Part shown: positions 52,963 to 62,894 of the stretch, piece after piece
How positions within the stretch are numbered: position 1 is the first letter of the stretch
Layout: every line of letters starts with the position of its first letter
NCBI GenBank assembly: GCA_030427485.1
Contig: JAUICG010000002.1
Location: forward strand, 1-64,000
Source of the DNA: Gammaproteobacteria bacterium
GTDB lineage: Bacteria > Pseudomonadota > Gammaproteobacteria > Pseudomonadales > Halieaceae
Direction: 5' to 3'
Length of the DNA stretch: 64,000 bases
Made by a program: the position numbers and the translations under genes
Notes under the pieces: generated by a model
Databases searched by the model: none
What the model was told of the DNA's origin: nothing
The model's input: the letters and a program-made list of their open reading frames with translations, nothing else

Positions 52963-54324
52963 ATGACCATCCGAACGTTCATGGCAGCGATCTGCCTCTC
53001 CTCCTTCGCAGCGAACACGGCCCACGCCGCGGTATCCCCGGAACAGGCGGCCCGCCTGGGCAAGGATCTCACACCCGTGGGCGCCGAAATGGCGGGCAAT
53101 GCCGATGGCAGCATCCCACCCTGGGATCCCAACGGCACACCGGTCCCGGCCGGTTTCGTGGCCGGCTCTGACGATTACATCAACCCCTATGCGGATGAAA
53201 AACCGCTGTACACGATCAACAATGGCAACTGGAAGGAATACGCCGACCTGTTGACCACCGGGACCCAGGGCCTGTTCGAGAAATTCGGTGCGGACGGCTT
53301 CGAGATCCATGTGTATCCGACCCATCGCGGCACCATCCGCCCGGACTGGTACTACGCGAACACGTTGAAAAACGCCACGGGTACCACGCTGGTTGAAGAC
53401 GGCCAGAAAGTCGAGGGCAACCTGCCCGGCGTGCCGTTCCCGATACCGCAATCCGGCCTCGAGGTACTGTGGAACCACATGGTGCGGTATGCCGAAGATT
53501 CCGAGTTGCAGTACGATGTGTACTACGTCGGCGCCGACGGCAAGCCCGTACTCTCAACCAACGGCTCCGCCGTGCAGGTGTTCCCGATGTTCAAGACGCC
53601 CGATGAGGTAGTCGGCGAGACACCCTGGGCCCTGCTGCGTATCAACTACGATGCACCGGCGCGCCGCGCCGGCGAGATTCTGCTGGTGCGTGAACCGGGC
53701 GCCGACTACAGCGCGGGTAAAGGGCGCAAGGCCTGGCAGTACCTGGTTGGCCAGCGCCGCGTGCGGCTGGCGCCGTCCGTCGCCTTCGACACACCCAATC
53801 CCGCCGTCGCGGGCACATCGACTTACGATGATGCCTACGTCTACAACGGCTCGCCCGAGCGTTACGACTGGACACTGGTGGGCAAAAAGGAAATGATCGT
53901 GCCGGCATCGAACTATGACATGATCTTCCAGGCCAGGGTCGAGGACCTGCTCGGCGAGAAGTTTCTCAACCCGGATGACGTCCGCTGGGAAAAACGCCGC
54001 GTCTGGGTGGTGGACGCCAACCTGAAGGAAGGCAGCCGGCACCTGTATTCCCGCCGCACCTACTACATCGACGAAGACAACTGGACGGCGGTGGCGGCCG
54101 ACCTGTACGACGGCCGCGGCGGCCTGTGGCGTGTGCAGTACGGCTACCCTATCAGTCTTTATGATCGCAAGTCGGATTTCGCGTTGGCCTACGGCGCTTA
54201 CGACCTGGCGCAGGATACTTACAACCTGAGCAACAAACCCATCCCCGGCAAGTACCAGAACAAGGTCGACAAGCCGGACAACTATTTCACGCCCGAAGGG
54301 ATGGCGCGCGGCGGCATCCGTTGA
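52963..54324 (+). CDS. DUF1329 periplasmic protein (LolA/LolB-like fold)
   Basis: A 453-residue DUF1329 protein with a signal peptide (about 1-23). The start of the mature part, A-A-R-L-G-K-D-L-T-P-V-G-A-E-M-A-G-N-A-D-G-S, and the T-Y-Y-I-D-E-D-N-W and Y-D-L-S/A-Q-D segments near the end are characteristic. The family is linked to outer-membrane or hydrophobic-substrate transport, often next to MMPL and DUF1302 genes, neither of which is adjacent here. GGAG lies eight bases before the ATG at 52963; ORF start three codons earlier is a GTG. Confidence 0.84.
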   Translation: MTIRTFMAAICLSSFAANTAHAAVSPEQAARLGKDLTPVGAEMAGNADGSIPPWDPNGTPVPAGFVAGSDDYINPYADEKPLYTINNGNWKEYADLLTTGTQGLFEKFGADGFEIHVYPTHRGTIRPDWYYANTLKNATGTTLVEDGQKVEGNLPGVPFPIPQSGLEVLWNHMVRYAEDSELQYDVYYVGADGKPVLSTNGSAVQVFPMFKTPDEVVGETPWALLRINYDAPARRAGEILLVREPGADYSAGKGRKAWQYLVGQRRVRLAPSVAFDTPNPAVAGTSTYDDAYVYNGSPERYDWTLVGKKEMIVPASNYDMIFQARVEDLLGEKFLNPDDVRWEKRRVWVVDANLKEGSRHLYSRRTYYIDEDNWTAVAADLYDGRGGLWRVQYGYPISLYDRKSDFALAYGAYDLAQDTYNLSNKPIPGKYQNKVDKPDNYFTPEGMARGGIR

Positions 54325-54408
54325 GGCGCGGTGCGGAGGCAGCGCTTCGATTACCTTGAGCGCCGGAGTCAATAGTGCAGCTACTGACGAAGTCGCCGGT
54401 GCAGTCGA

Positions 54409-55929
54409 TCAGGCCCCGGGAGGGAAAAGCGCCGCGGCCTTCATGGCGGCGTTTTCAAGGATCTCGGCCCGGTCGGCCTCGAGAAGAAAGCCCGCCTCGA
54501 TAGTGGCATCGAGGCTCTCTGTAAACTGCTCCATGAAGCTGTCGATAGTGCCATACCGGCCAGCGAGAACGTCAGTACCAAGTGCTGTCTCGGTACCGAC
54601 AAAGGCACAGGACAAGCCTGAGCCGCCCGCAACGACCTGGTACCGCACCAGGGGAACATCGACAAATGGCGAGCGCACCCCGCCGCGCGCGTTCCCGACC
54701 TCGTCGGCGCTGGGGGTCGACACGACATCGACGGCGTCCATCTCGATGCGATCCACCTCAGGCGGTGCGATCCCTTCCTCGGCCCAGCGGTACAATTGCG
54801 CCAGCGCGGCGCGGACAAAATAGGGAAGTGGGAACGATGAAGGCGTGCCGCCGCAGTCGCCCGCCTGGACCTCGGAGTGTGATGCGCCTGTAATCTCGAC
54901 TAGCCGGTAGCGATCGGTGGCTGAATCGGCGTCCGGACGCCTTACATTCGCCCCGCCCTGGCTGGTATAGAAGAGATTCGGGAGTACTTCCCGCGACCAT
55001 CCCTGGGCGTCGTGTTGAGTCTCGAAGTCCAGTACCGGGACGTCGACAGCCTGCATCGGACCTTCCTCGAACTCGACGATGAGGCCGCTGCCCGACTGCA
55101 GTGGCGTCCTGCTCGCCGCGTGGGCGGCGGGCAAGTAGCCGTCAAAGACCGGCGCACCGTCCAGCAACCGGGTATCGTCGTGAAAGGCCATCGAGAAGGT
55201 AGCGGTATCCAGGCCGCTCTGGGAGTACCCGCCCATATACAGGTACCTGGCGTACGTCGGGAGGGGGTTCATTTCGCCGCCGGTCCTGAGCACGGCACCG
55301 ACTTGCCGCAGCATGTCCCACACCAGGTCGTTAGTCGGGATCGATACGTCGGCGTAGCGTACTGCATCGAAGGCTTGCAGTTCGGTCGCCGATGTCGAGC
55401 GCACACTGATCCCGACCCATGCATCGCCGTTGTTCTGCATCAAAGGGGCCACGCGGCGCCAGATGACATCGCGATCAGGCCCGGAAGTAGTATTGAACGG
55501 TTCGAGCAATACCCGCCCACTGAAGTCCGCCTGTGCGGTTGGAAAGCGAACGATCAGGCGGGTGACGAATGCGTTGCCGGTGCTGGCGACCTGCGCCGGG
55601 CCGGTTGCGGGACCCGCATAGCTGCTTGCGATTCCGCTGACGAGAAACTCGGCCTCCGTATAGTTTGCCGCAAGCGTCGGCACCGGATTGGTGTCGGTCG
55701 GCAGCGCCGCTGAGGTTTGCGCCGCACCTGCACCTGGAGGCACTGGCAGCAGTTGCAGCGCGCTGACATCCACCGTCGTCCCCTCGGGAGGCTGGTCTGG
55801 TGTTCGTTGTGAATCCGACGAGTCGCTGCACCCGTACACGAGCGCGAACGACGCTGCCATCAGGAGACGGAGTGCCCGACTAGCCAGTTTGCGTATACTG
55901 TGCCCGGATGGACGCACCGATAGTGACAT
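54409..55929 (-). CDS. Alpha/beta-hydrolase-domain lipoprotein
   Basis: A 506-residue lipoprotein: N-terminal basic region, hydrophobic run, then Cys in L-V-Y-G-C-S-D-S-S-D-S. The hydrolase core has the nucleophile elbow G-Y-S-Q-S-G, a likely acid in F-D-G-Y, and a catalytic His in G-A-S-H-S-E. The family (alpha/beta hydrolase domain, PF20091 type) is secreted and of unknown substrate. The ATG at 55929 is chosen because the upstream one at 55968 only lengthens the signal peptide. Divergent from the MFS transporter. Confidence 0.76.
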   Translation of the reverse strand: MSLSVRPSGHSIRKLASRALRLLMAASFALVYGCSDSSDSQRTPDQPPEGTTVDVSALQLLPVPPGAGAAQTSAALPTDTNPVPTLAANYTEAEFLVSGIASSYAGPATGPAQVASTGNAFVTRLIVRFPTAQADFSGRVLLEPFNTTSGPDRDVIWRRVAPLMQNNGDAWVGISVRSTSATELQAFDAVRYADVSIPTNDLVWDMLRQVGAVLRTGGEMNPLPTYARYLYMGGYSQSGLDTATFSMAFHDDTRLLDGAPVFDGYLPAAHAASRTPLQSGSGLIVEFEEGPMQAVDVPVLDFETQHDAQGWSREVLPNLFYTSQGGANVRRPDADSATDRYRLVEITGASHSEVQAGDCGGTPSSFPLPYFVRAALAQLYRWAEEGIAPPEVDRIEMDAVDVVSTPSADEVGNARGGVRSPFVDVPLVRYQVVAGGSGLSCAFVGTETALGTDVLAGRYGTIDSFMEQFTESLDATIEAGFLLEADRAEILENAAMKAAALFPPGA

Positions 55930-56313
55930 GTGTTGCGTAGCATCCAGTAGTGAGCGGAATGTCGACATTGGTTGCCGCCTCGTGCGATTGACTTGCCTTT
56001 ATAGTTGGAATAATCGGATCAGGTCGCTCCCGGGTAGCCGAAGGCCGTGACAGAACCTCTTCCCACGCTGATCGCGATTTGATCTTAGCGGCAAAGCCGC
56101 ATACGTGGTAGAGCCTGGCAGACCCTAATGCCCTACATCGGAACCCTCGGGCTGGAATTAGGACGATTGAGCATATTGGTATTGTATTTTGCTGAAGCGG
56201 CAAGTACTCCTCGTCGTATTTGGTGGAAACTGTTCGAGGCACGTAGTATGGACCCCGCGCGCGCCAACAGTGTTGGTGCTTTACAAACAGGCCCGTACAC
56301 AAGGAACTGTAAG
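55930..56313. other. Divergent intergenic region
   Basis: About 380 bases between the hydrolase lipoprotein and the MFS transporter. The frame open on the plus strand from 56128 is not credible as an extension of the transporter. I saw no convincing operator or terminator; a weak TTGAGC/TATTTT pair lies near 56167. Confidence 0.35.
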
Positions 56314-57534
56314 ATGACAGGGAACTTCGCCGTTGGTTGGCGCCAGACCGCGATATGCTTTCTGCTACTGTCGGCTACCGGCATGATAGCGGCGACGTAT
56401 TCCATTATCGCGGTGCCGCTGGCGCAGGAGTACCAGCCAAGCCGCATGGTGTTGATGTTGGCAATGACCGTGCTGGCGGGTACCTGCGCGATACTGTCGC
56501 CACTGCTCGGCAGCTTGATGGACCGCGTTTCCCTGAGACTGATTATGACAAGTGGCGGGCTGTTGCTGGGCCTCGGCTACGCGGCGCTTTCCCTCACCAG
56601 CTCGTTCAACCAGGTGTTGCTCATATTCAGTGTGTTGATAGCGCCTGCGAACGTGATGATTGGCCCGGTCGCTACCACGGTGCTGCTGTCGCGGTGGTTT
56701 GCCGAGCGCCGCGGCCGGGCCGTCGGCATAGCCATTGCCGGGATATCGGCAGGTGGGTTCTTCTTCCCGTTTATCATCCAGGGACTGCTGGAACTGCATC
56801 AGTGGCGCGAAGCTTTGCAGTTACTGGGCCTTGTTCTGGCAATATGGACGGTTCCCGCCGCCTTGCTGGTTGTCGATTATCCGTCATATCGGGGTCTCCA
56901 TCCCGACGGTGCGAGCGATTCGCCCGCACTGGCGCGTAAGGAAATGCAGATGGAGCCGATTTCGCCGGGCAAGGTGCTGGGCGACCCCGCATTCTGGATG
57001 ATCGCGGTCACGGTCGCGGTGGTGACTTCGGGAATGAAAGGGATGGTTACCAACCTGGTGCCGCTGGCAATCGATACCGGGATCGATGCCAGTGCCGCGG
57101 CCCCGCTTATCTCGATCTTCGCCGGGTGCAGTTTCATTGCGAAGCTGAATTTCGCCGCATTGTCAGACCGGCTTGGGCCGCGCGCGTTGATGTTTGTCGC
57201 ACTTGGCGGTTACGCGTTGGGTATGGGGTGCCTGACGCAGGCCGGGCTGGGCTATGGCGCGATTGCCTTGGGCGTTGCCCTGACCGGGTTATTCGGTGGA
57301 TTGATGGTACCGATGGAAAGTTATCTGGCGCCCAGGGTTTTCGGGCAGCGCATCGTCGGGCGCGCCATGGGCCTGCTCTCCGGCATTATCCTGTTGGCGC
57401 TGCTGTCTACTCCGCCGCTGTTTGGATTGATTTTCGATCTAACCGGCAGCTACACGGGTATGTTCTGGTGTTTCTGCGGCCTGGCTGCGCTCACGCTCTT
57501 CCTGGTCCCTTTCATTCGAATGCATCCCAGGTAG
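56314..57534 (+). CDS. Major facilitator superfamily transporter
   Basis: A 406-residue membrane protein with about 12 hydrophobic segments. The loop-2/3 motif reads G-S-L-M-D-R-V-S-L-R, and its repeat in the second half is A-A-L-S-D-R-L-G-P-R. E-R-R-G-R-A-V-G-I-A-I lies before the fifth segment, typical of the monocarboxylate/oxalate-type MFS. The ATG at 56314 has AAGGAA before it. Substrate unknown; the hydrolases on both sides hint at uptake of products of ester cleavage. Confidence 0.84.
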   Translation: MTGNFAVGWRQTAICFLLLSATGMIAATYSIIAVPLAQEYQPSRMVLMLAMTVLAGTCAILSPLLGSLMDRVSLRLIMTSGGLLLGLGYAALSLTSSFNQVLLIFSVLIAPANVMIGPVATTVLLSRWFAERRGRAVGIAIAGISAGGFFFPFIIQGLLELHQWREALQLLGLVLAIWTVPAALLVVDYPSYRGLHPDGASDSPALARKEMQMEPISPGKVLGDPAFWMIAVTVAVVTSGMKGMVTNLVPLAIDTGIDASAAAPLISIFAGCSFIAKLNFAALSDRLGPRALMFVALGGYALGMGCLTQAGLGYGAIALGVALTGLFGGLMVPMESYLAPRVFGQRIVGRAMGLLSGIILLALLSTPPLFGLIFDLTGSYTGMFWCFCGLAALTLFLVPFIRMHPR

Positions 57535-57775
57535 ATGAGGCGGTGAATGATGGCACCATTAAGCTCAGGCATACGGGAGGCCGTCGACAGTTGCCGCGCA
57601 TGATCGCTGATGCTCATGTGTATGCGAGCAAGCTGCGAGCCGGAGAACGGAGAGCGATTAGTTAACTGCTTCTCGTACACCGGAAAGTAGTCTATTCTCC
57701 AGTACGAGATACGCTTCGAATTTCGCTGCAAAACACCTGCAGGATGACTAACTACAATAAAACAGGACTGCCGTG

Positions 57776-59200
57776 ATGACCTTCCATACGCACACCATCC
57801 TCCGCTGTGGCCACTTTCTTATCGGCCTGCTGATCGCCGCCAGCCTCAGCGCCTGTTCCAACAGCTCGGATTCACACCACCCGGATTCCAGCGGCCCCGA
57901 CAACGTGCTGCCCGTCGTGTTCGTACACGGCCAGTCGGGCTCCGCGCAGCAGTTCGAAACGCAGGCCATGCGCTTCACCAGCAACGGCTATCCCGCGGAT
58001 CAGTTGTTCGCCTTCGAATACAACACCGGCTTGGCGGAGAATCCCGTCGCCGCTCTCGCCGCCTTTGTCGACGCCGTGCTCGCCGAAACGGGTGCGCCGC
58101 AGATCTACGCGATCGGACACTCCCGCGGCACCAGCGTGTGGATCGACTACCTTGAGGACCCGGCCCACGGTGGCCCGGACAAGGTGGCGAAGTACGTGAA
58201 TATCGATGGCCGCGCACCGGAAACCCTGCCGGGCGGGGTGCCGACCATTGGCATCTGGGGTGAATGGAATACTGCCGGCAGCGGCTTCAACCGCAACCCG
58301 GATGATGTGGACACCCGGATCGGGCCGTTCCCCGAGGACAACTATCACTTCGCCGACAAGAGCCACACCGAGACCGCGACATCGGCCGAAGCCTTCGGTG
58401 TGATGTTCGAGTACCTCACCGGCGGCGCGGCGCGCACCACGGACGTTACCGGGGCCGAAGACGGCAGCAGCGTCGCGGTCGCCGGCCGCGCCGTGCTGTT
58501 TCCGCAAAACGAAGGCTACGACGGCGCCGCCGTCGAAGTGTGGGAAGTGGAGCCCGCCAGCGGCCAGCGCGCGGCTGACGCGCCCGTCACGAGCTTCCCT
58601 ATCGGCGCCTCGGGGGATTTTGGCCCGATCGAACTCGCGGCCGGCATCCACTACGAATTCGCGCTCCTGCGGCCCGCCACCGGCAGCTTCCCGGACACCG
58701 TGCACCACATCTACGCGATGCCCTTCACGCATGACAACGCATTCTTTCGCCTGCAGTCGAGCCGGCCCGGCGAAGGCATCGAAGGGCTGCTACCGCCGGG
58801 CTCGCAGCTGGCCACCGGCTTGCTCGCGCTCCGGCAGCGCGAATTCTGGGGCGACCAGGGTGCGCAGAGCGACGAATTGTACATCGATAACCTCAACGTG
58901 CTGACGCCCGAGATCAGCCCGCGGGCGACCGGCACCGGTAGCGGGGTCAACCTGGCGGTATTCGCCTTCGACGACGCCTCGGACCTGCAGACCGACTTGA
59001 GCAAAGGCGAGTTGCCGCCGTTCAATGCAATCACCTTCCTCACCGCGGCCGACGTCTATATTCCCGCCGATATCGCGGGCAACGGCACAGTGACCGTGCG
59101 GCTGGTGACGCGCGGCGGCGGCGAGCAGGTGCTCAACCTGCCCAACAGGCCGTCTATCGGCGACCGCAATACGGTGATGTTTCGCGACGATTTGCAATAA
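57776..59200 (+). CDS. Secreted lipase/esterase lipoprotein (alpha/beta hydrolase)
   Basis: A 474-residue lipoprotein: lipobox near residue 28 (L-S-A-C-S-N-S-S-D-S). The catalytic half has V-F-V-H-G-Q-S-G, the oxyanion loop of lipases, and the elbow A-I-G-H-S-R-G. His in N-Y-H-F-A-D-K-S-H is a likely member of the triad. The C-terminal half (residues ~240-474) is beta-rich and may bind substrate. GTG at 57773 sits directly before the ATG; AGGACT upstream could serve either. Confidence 0.8.
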   Translation: MTFHTHTILRCGHFLIGLLIAASLSACSNSSDSHHPDSSGPDNVLPVVFVHGQSGSAQQFETQAMRFTSNGYPADQLFAFEYNTGLAENPVAALAAFVDAVLAETGAPQIYAIGHSRGTSVWIDYLEDPAHGGPDKVAKYVNIDGRAPETLPGGVPTIGIWGEWNTAGSGFNRNPDDVDTRIGPFPEDNYHFADKSHTETATSAEAFGVMFEYLTGGAARTTDVTGAEDGSSVAVAGRAVLFPQNEGYDGAAVEVWEVEPASGQRAADAPVTSFPIGASGDFGPIELAAGIHYEFALLRPATGSFPDTVHHIYAMPFTHDNAFFRLQSSRPGEGIEGLLPPGSQLATGLLALRQREFWGDQGAQSDELYIDNLNVLTPEISPRATGTGSGVNLAVFAFDDASDLQTDLSKGELPPFNAITFLTAADVYIPADIAGNGTVTVRLVTRGGGEQVLNLPNRPSIGDRNTVMFRDDLQ

Positions 59201-59349
59201 CGGCAGGCTTTCCTCGATAACGCGGGAAGCGTTTCAATTCCGGGTAGTGCCATCCCCTGCAGCATAGCCGCCGGCCCACCGCGGGGGGACCGCTGACGGG
59301 TTCGTTGGCGGCGCTAACACTACGCCACTTTCTGGTAGCCTACGATTCC

Positions 59350-60660
59350 ATGCAAACCATCGCCAACGAACGACACCTGTACTGGTTCCGCAACGACCTC
59401 AGGCTCAACGACAACCGCGGTCTGGTTGCCCACGCCGGGGCCGATCGCCTGCTGCTGGTGTACATCTGGCCGCAGAACCGGCCGTGGTGCAACATCACCG
59501 GGATGGGCGCGCAGCGCGAGCGCTTCCTCATGGAAAGCCTGGCCGCGCTCAAGGCAACGCTGCGCAAACTCGGACAGGACCTGCTGGTGCTGCACCGCTC
59601 GCCGGAGCTCGTCATTCCCGAGCTGGTGCGCGACTATGCCATCGACCGCGTAGGCACGACCGTCGCGCCCGGCTATTATGAGCGCAGGGCGCTGGAGGGC
59701 GTGCGCAGGCGGCTGCAGATTCCGGTGCAGGTATACGAGAGCGCCACCCTGTTCACCCGGGAGGACCTGCCCTTTGAACCGGCGGACATGCCGGCGTCGT
59801 TCACACCGTTTCGCAAGGCAGTGGAAGGTCGCCGCTACCTCGACCCGGTAGCGCGCCCTGACACCCTGCCAAAACCGCCGGCGGTCGAGTTCCATACCCT
59901 GCCGGCCAACCACACCGCACCACACACAGCGCTGCCTGTGCGCGGCGGCAGCCTCCCGGGCAGCCGCAGGCTGCGCCAGTTCGTGGCAGAAGACAAATCG
60001 ATCGTTTCCTACCAGCAGACGCGCAACTGCCTGGACGGACTGGCGGGTTCCAGCACCCTGTCACCCTGGTTGGCCAACGGCTGCCTGTCGGTGCGGGAGG
60101 TCGCCACTGCCATCCACCGCTTCGAGCAGCAAGAGGTCAGGAACGAGTCCACCTACTGGTTGTACTTCGAGTTGCTGTGGCGGGAATTCTTCCACTGGCG
60201 GGCGATTGCGGACGACGTCAACCTGTTCCGCCAGGGCAGCCGCGAGAACACGCTCCACCACTGCACCTTCGAGCCCCGGGCCTTCGCCCGCTGGTGTGCC
60301 GGCGACACCGACGCGCCGCTGGTAAACGCCATCATGCGGCAGCTTGTCGCTACCGGCTGGGCCAGCAACCGCGGCCGCCAGATCGCGGCCAGCTACCTGG
60401 TGAACGAGCTGGAGCTGGACTGGCGCTATGGCGCCGCCTTTTTCGAGAAGCACCTGATCGACTACGACGTGGCGAGCAACTACGGCAATTGGCAGTACAT
60501 CGCCGGCGTCGGCGCCGACCCGCGCGGCGGCCGGCATTTCAATCTGGAGAAACAGGCCCGTGAACACGACCCCGAGGGCGTATTTACCGCGAAGTGGCAG
60601 GGCCACCAACCACCGCAACCGAAGTTCGTGACCGACGCCGCTGACTGGCCGCTGTCATGA
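59350..60660 (+). CDS. Cryptochrome/photolyase, DASH type
   Basis: A 436-residue flavoprotein. The N-terminal photolyase domain opens with L-Y-W-F-R-N-D-L-R-L-N-D-N, and F-T-P-F-R-K-A-V-E near residue 155 is the DASH-branch landmark. The FAD domain shows S-T-L-S-P-W-L-A-N-G-C-L-S, W-R-E-F-F-H-W-R and the C-terminal V-A-S-N-Y-G-N-W-Q-Y-I-A-G-V-G-A-D-P-R-G. It repairs UV damage (single-stranded DNA for most DASH proteins) or acts as light sensor. The ATG at 59350 is preferred as the core begins there. Confidence 0.88.
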   Translation: MQTIANERHLYWFRNDLRLNDNRGLVAHAGADRLLLVYIWPQNRPWCNITGMGAQRERFLMESLAALKATLRKLGQDLLVLHRSPELVIPELVRDYAIDRVGTTVAPGYYERRALEGVRRRLQIPVQVYESATLFTREDLPFEPADMPASFTPFRKAVEGRRYLDPVARPDTLPKPPAVEFHTLPANHTAPHTALPVRGGSLPGSRRLRQFVAEDKSIVSYQQTRNCLDGLAGSSTLSPWLANGCLSVREVATAIHRFEQQEVRNESTYWLYFELLWREFFHWRAIADDVNLFRQGSRENTLHHCTFEPRAFARWCAGDTDAPLVNAIMRQLVATGWASNRGRQIAASYLVNELELDWRYGAAFFEKHLIDYDVASNYGNWQYIAGVGADPRGGRHFNLEKQAREHDPEGVFTAKWQGHQPPQPKFVTDAADWPLS

Positions 60661-60731
60661 ACAGCATGAAAGCAACCGCCACCGAACAACCCCAGCCCTC
60701 ACCGGGGCTATAAACAACAGGACGCAACCAC

Positions 60732-61556
60732 ATGCCGGAAGGCCCAGAAATACGCCGCGCCGCGGACATCATCGCCAACGTTCTGGAAGGCCAGCGCATA
60801 GAGGTGGTGCGCTTCGGGCTGCCCAAACTCAGGCCCTACGCGCGCAAGCTGCGCGGCCACCGGGTCAGCGCCATCGAAACCCGCGGCAAGGCACTGCTCA
60901 CCCACTTTGAGCACGGTTACAGCATCTACTCCCACAACCAGTTGTACGGCGTATGGAAAGTGCTCAAGGGCCACAAGCTGCCCAGGAGCAACCGCTCAAT
61001 GCGACTGCTGCTGCAGACCGACAGTCACAGCGCGATTCTCTACAGCGCCTCTGACATCAGCGTATGGCTTACCGAAGAACTACACGCCCACCCGTTTCTC
61101 GTGCGCATAGGCCCGGACATCATGAACCCGGACCTGCACTGGCGGGATATCGCGGCGCGACTGACCGACAAACGTTTTACCCGGAAAAACCTGGCAACCC
61201 TGTACCTCGACCAGGCCTTCCTCGCGGGCAACGGCAACTACCTGCGCTCGGAAATCCTGCACGACGCGGGCCTGCATCCCATGCGGCGCCCAGGTGACCT
61301 CACCCGCGGCCAGATTGGCAAGCTGTCGCGCAGCACGCTGGCATTGAGCCGGCGCAGCTACGACACCGGCGGCATCACGCTCGCGCCGCGGTTGTCGAAG
61401 TCGCTGCAGGGCATGGGCCTGGAGCGGGGCCAGCGCAGGTTCTATGTGTTCGGCCGGGCCGGTCGGCCCTGTTACCACTGCGGCGGCGAGGTCGATCGTA
61501 TGGAGATAGGCGCGCGGCGGCTTTACCTTTGTCACACCTGCCAGCCGGCGCGGTGA
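60732..61556 (+). CDS. nei: Endonuclease VIII (Nei), DNA glycosylase
   Basis: A 274-residue Fpg/Nei enzyme. The catalytic N-terminus M-P-E-G-P-E-I-R-R-A-A-D provides Pro1 and Glu2 after Met removal; Y-S-H-N-Q-L-Y-G-V-W-K and G-N-G-N-Y-L-R-S-E near residue 170 are the H2TH region. A zinc finger with C-Y-H-C and C-H-T-C ends the protein. It removes oxidised pyrimidines. It follows the cryptochrome gene after about 70 bases, making a small DNA-repair pair. Confidence 0.92.
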   Translation: MPEGPEIRRAADIIANVLEGQRIEVVRFGLPKLRPYARKLRGHRVSAIETRGKALLTHFEHGYSIYSHNQLYGVWKVLKGHKLPRSNRSMRLLLQTDSHSAILYSASDISVWLTEELHAHPFLVRIGPDIMNPDLHWRDIAARLTDKRFTRKNLATLYLDQAFLAGNGNYLRSEILHDAGLHPMRRPGDLTRGQIGKLSRSTLALSRRSYDTGGITLAPRLSKSLQGMGLERGQRRFYVFGRAGRPCYHCGGEVDRMEIGARRLYLCHTCQPAR

Positions 61557-61611
61557 GACGCCCATACCTCTGTTTTCCTTGGGGTTTTCGAGAATCCTGG
61601 GCATTTTCGAT

Positions 61612-61755
61612 ATGAGTAACAGGGAGCTATCAAGGAATGGCAACACCCAGGTTGCGGTTGGACACGCATTCCACGATGTGAACAAGCGCACCGCATTTAC
61701 AGCAATGTCCGAAGTCGACGTCAACAGCTACGCGTTGTCAGTGTTCACCAGATAG
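61612..61755 (+). pseudogene. Fic/Doc-family toxin fragment
   Basis: A 47-codon frame contains G-H-A-F-H-D-V-N-K-R-T-A-F, close to the Fic/Doc active-site motif HPFxDGNKR(T/A), and then A-M-S-E-V. The rest of the ~125-residue Doc protein is missing on both sides and no antitoxin gene is nearby, so this is a relic. The region from 61557 to 61833 otherwise has no gene. Confidence 0.6.
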
Positions 61756-61833
61756 GGGAAGTCGCGAAAGAGTAGCCGTAATCGGGTCAATTTTCCTGCA
61801 TTGTCCGACACGGCCGGCGACATCGTGCCCAGT

Positions 61834-62670
61834 TCAATCGACATGCGTCCAGATACCCAGTTCAGTGCGCCCGACCACCAGGCCATCAGCCTGTTTCACC
61901 TCTTCCCACAGACGGTCGCGAAGCGTTGGCAGATCGACCTCTTGCGCAGTGGCGATTCCCAGCCGCTGCATCGCCGGTAGCAGCGACTCCACCATATGCC
62001 CGACGGCCATCATCCACTCCCGGGCATGGTCGGCACACAGTACGAGGGTCTGCATGCGCAATGTGGGGGTGGGTAAGCGCGCGCCGGAAAACGCACCTGG
62101 AACCTTGTCGAGAAAGCTCCACGACTGCCCGCTGGCTCCGGAGGTATCGACTATCCAACGGCAGGCCCGATCGTACAGGGGTGCGACCGGTAGCGAGCGC
62201 ACGCCGCCCCATTCGGGCTCGTGAAAGGCGATGAGGCCGCCCGCGGCGAGGTGGGTGGCGAGCCCGCGCAGCATCGCCGCCGGATCTGCCTGAAAGGGAA
62301 GTACATACCTGCCCACCACGGCATCGAAGGCCCCGTCAAACTGCATTTCCGCCGGATTCCCCTCAAGGAACCGGACATTGGCGAGGCCGCGGCTGCGCGC
62401 CGCGCGGGTGGCCTCGGCGACGGCGGTGGCCGCCGCATCGGTGCCGATGACTTCCCCCGAGTCCCCCACCAGTTCCGCGGCGAGGAACGCGACCTCGCCA
62501 GTGCCGCTCCCGACGTCGAGAACCCGCATGCCGGGAGCGACGCCGGCTTCTCTCAGGTAGTGTCTGGTGATGGGTTCCAGCAGGCGCGCCTGGTCGCGCA
62601 GACGCTGCAGTTCGCGTTCATTGTGCCCCAGTACGTAGGGCTCATCGGGCTCACTCCTACCCTCCGTCAT
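61834..62670 (-). CDS. Class I SAM-dependent methyltransferase
   Basis: A 278-residue methyltransferase of the UbiE/Methyltransf_25 type: motif I V-L-D-V-G-S-G-T-G-E-V-A-F at about residue 54, motif II V-I-G-T-D-A, and post-motif V-G-R-Y-V-L-P-F-Q. The C-terminal 100 residues form a lid with a W-S-F-L-D and R-M-Q-T segment. Substrate unknown. It is divergent from the SGNH hydrolase; a tandem 14-bp repeat (62743-62770) lies in the gap. Confidence 0.84.
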   Translation of the reverse strand: MTEGRSEPDEPYVLGHNERELQRLRDQARLLEPITRHYLREAGVAPGMRVLDVGSGTGEVAFLAAELVGDSGEVIGTDAAATAVAEATRAARSRGLANVRFLEGNPAEMQFDGAFDAVVGRYVLPFQADPAAMLRGLATHLAAGGLIAFHEPEWGGVRSLPVAPLYDRACRWIVDTSGASGQSWSFLDKVPGAFSGARLPTPTLRMQTLVLCADHAREWMMAVGHMVESLLPAMQRLGIATAQEVDLPTLRDRLWEEVKQADGLVVGRTELGIWTHVD

Positions 62671-62742
62671 GGACGAATCCTCTTGTGCCGGAGTTATTTT
62701 GTCGCAGCGTGCTCAAGATACAACACTCTGGCCGCATCGCAA

Positions 62743-62770
62743 CATTTTGCTGGTCGCATTTTGCTGGTCG
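62743..62770. repeat. Tandem 14-bp repeat
   Basis: Two adjoining copies of CATTTTGCTGGTCG (62743-62756 and 62757-62770) in the divergent gap between the methyltransferase and SGNH hydrolase genes. They could be regulator sites or a slippage product. Confidence 0.5.
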
Positions 62771-62894
62771 CGCATTTACCTTACTCTGCTGCGGAGGTAA
62801 AAACTGTGTTGGAAGATTGTGACGCGGTCTGCAATGGCTGTCCGGAATGTAAGGCCTGGACCCGCGATAATGAACATGCAGTATACTTGCCGTC

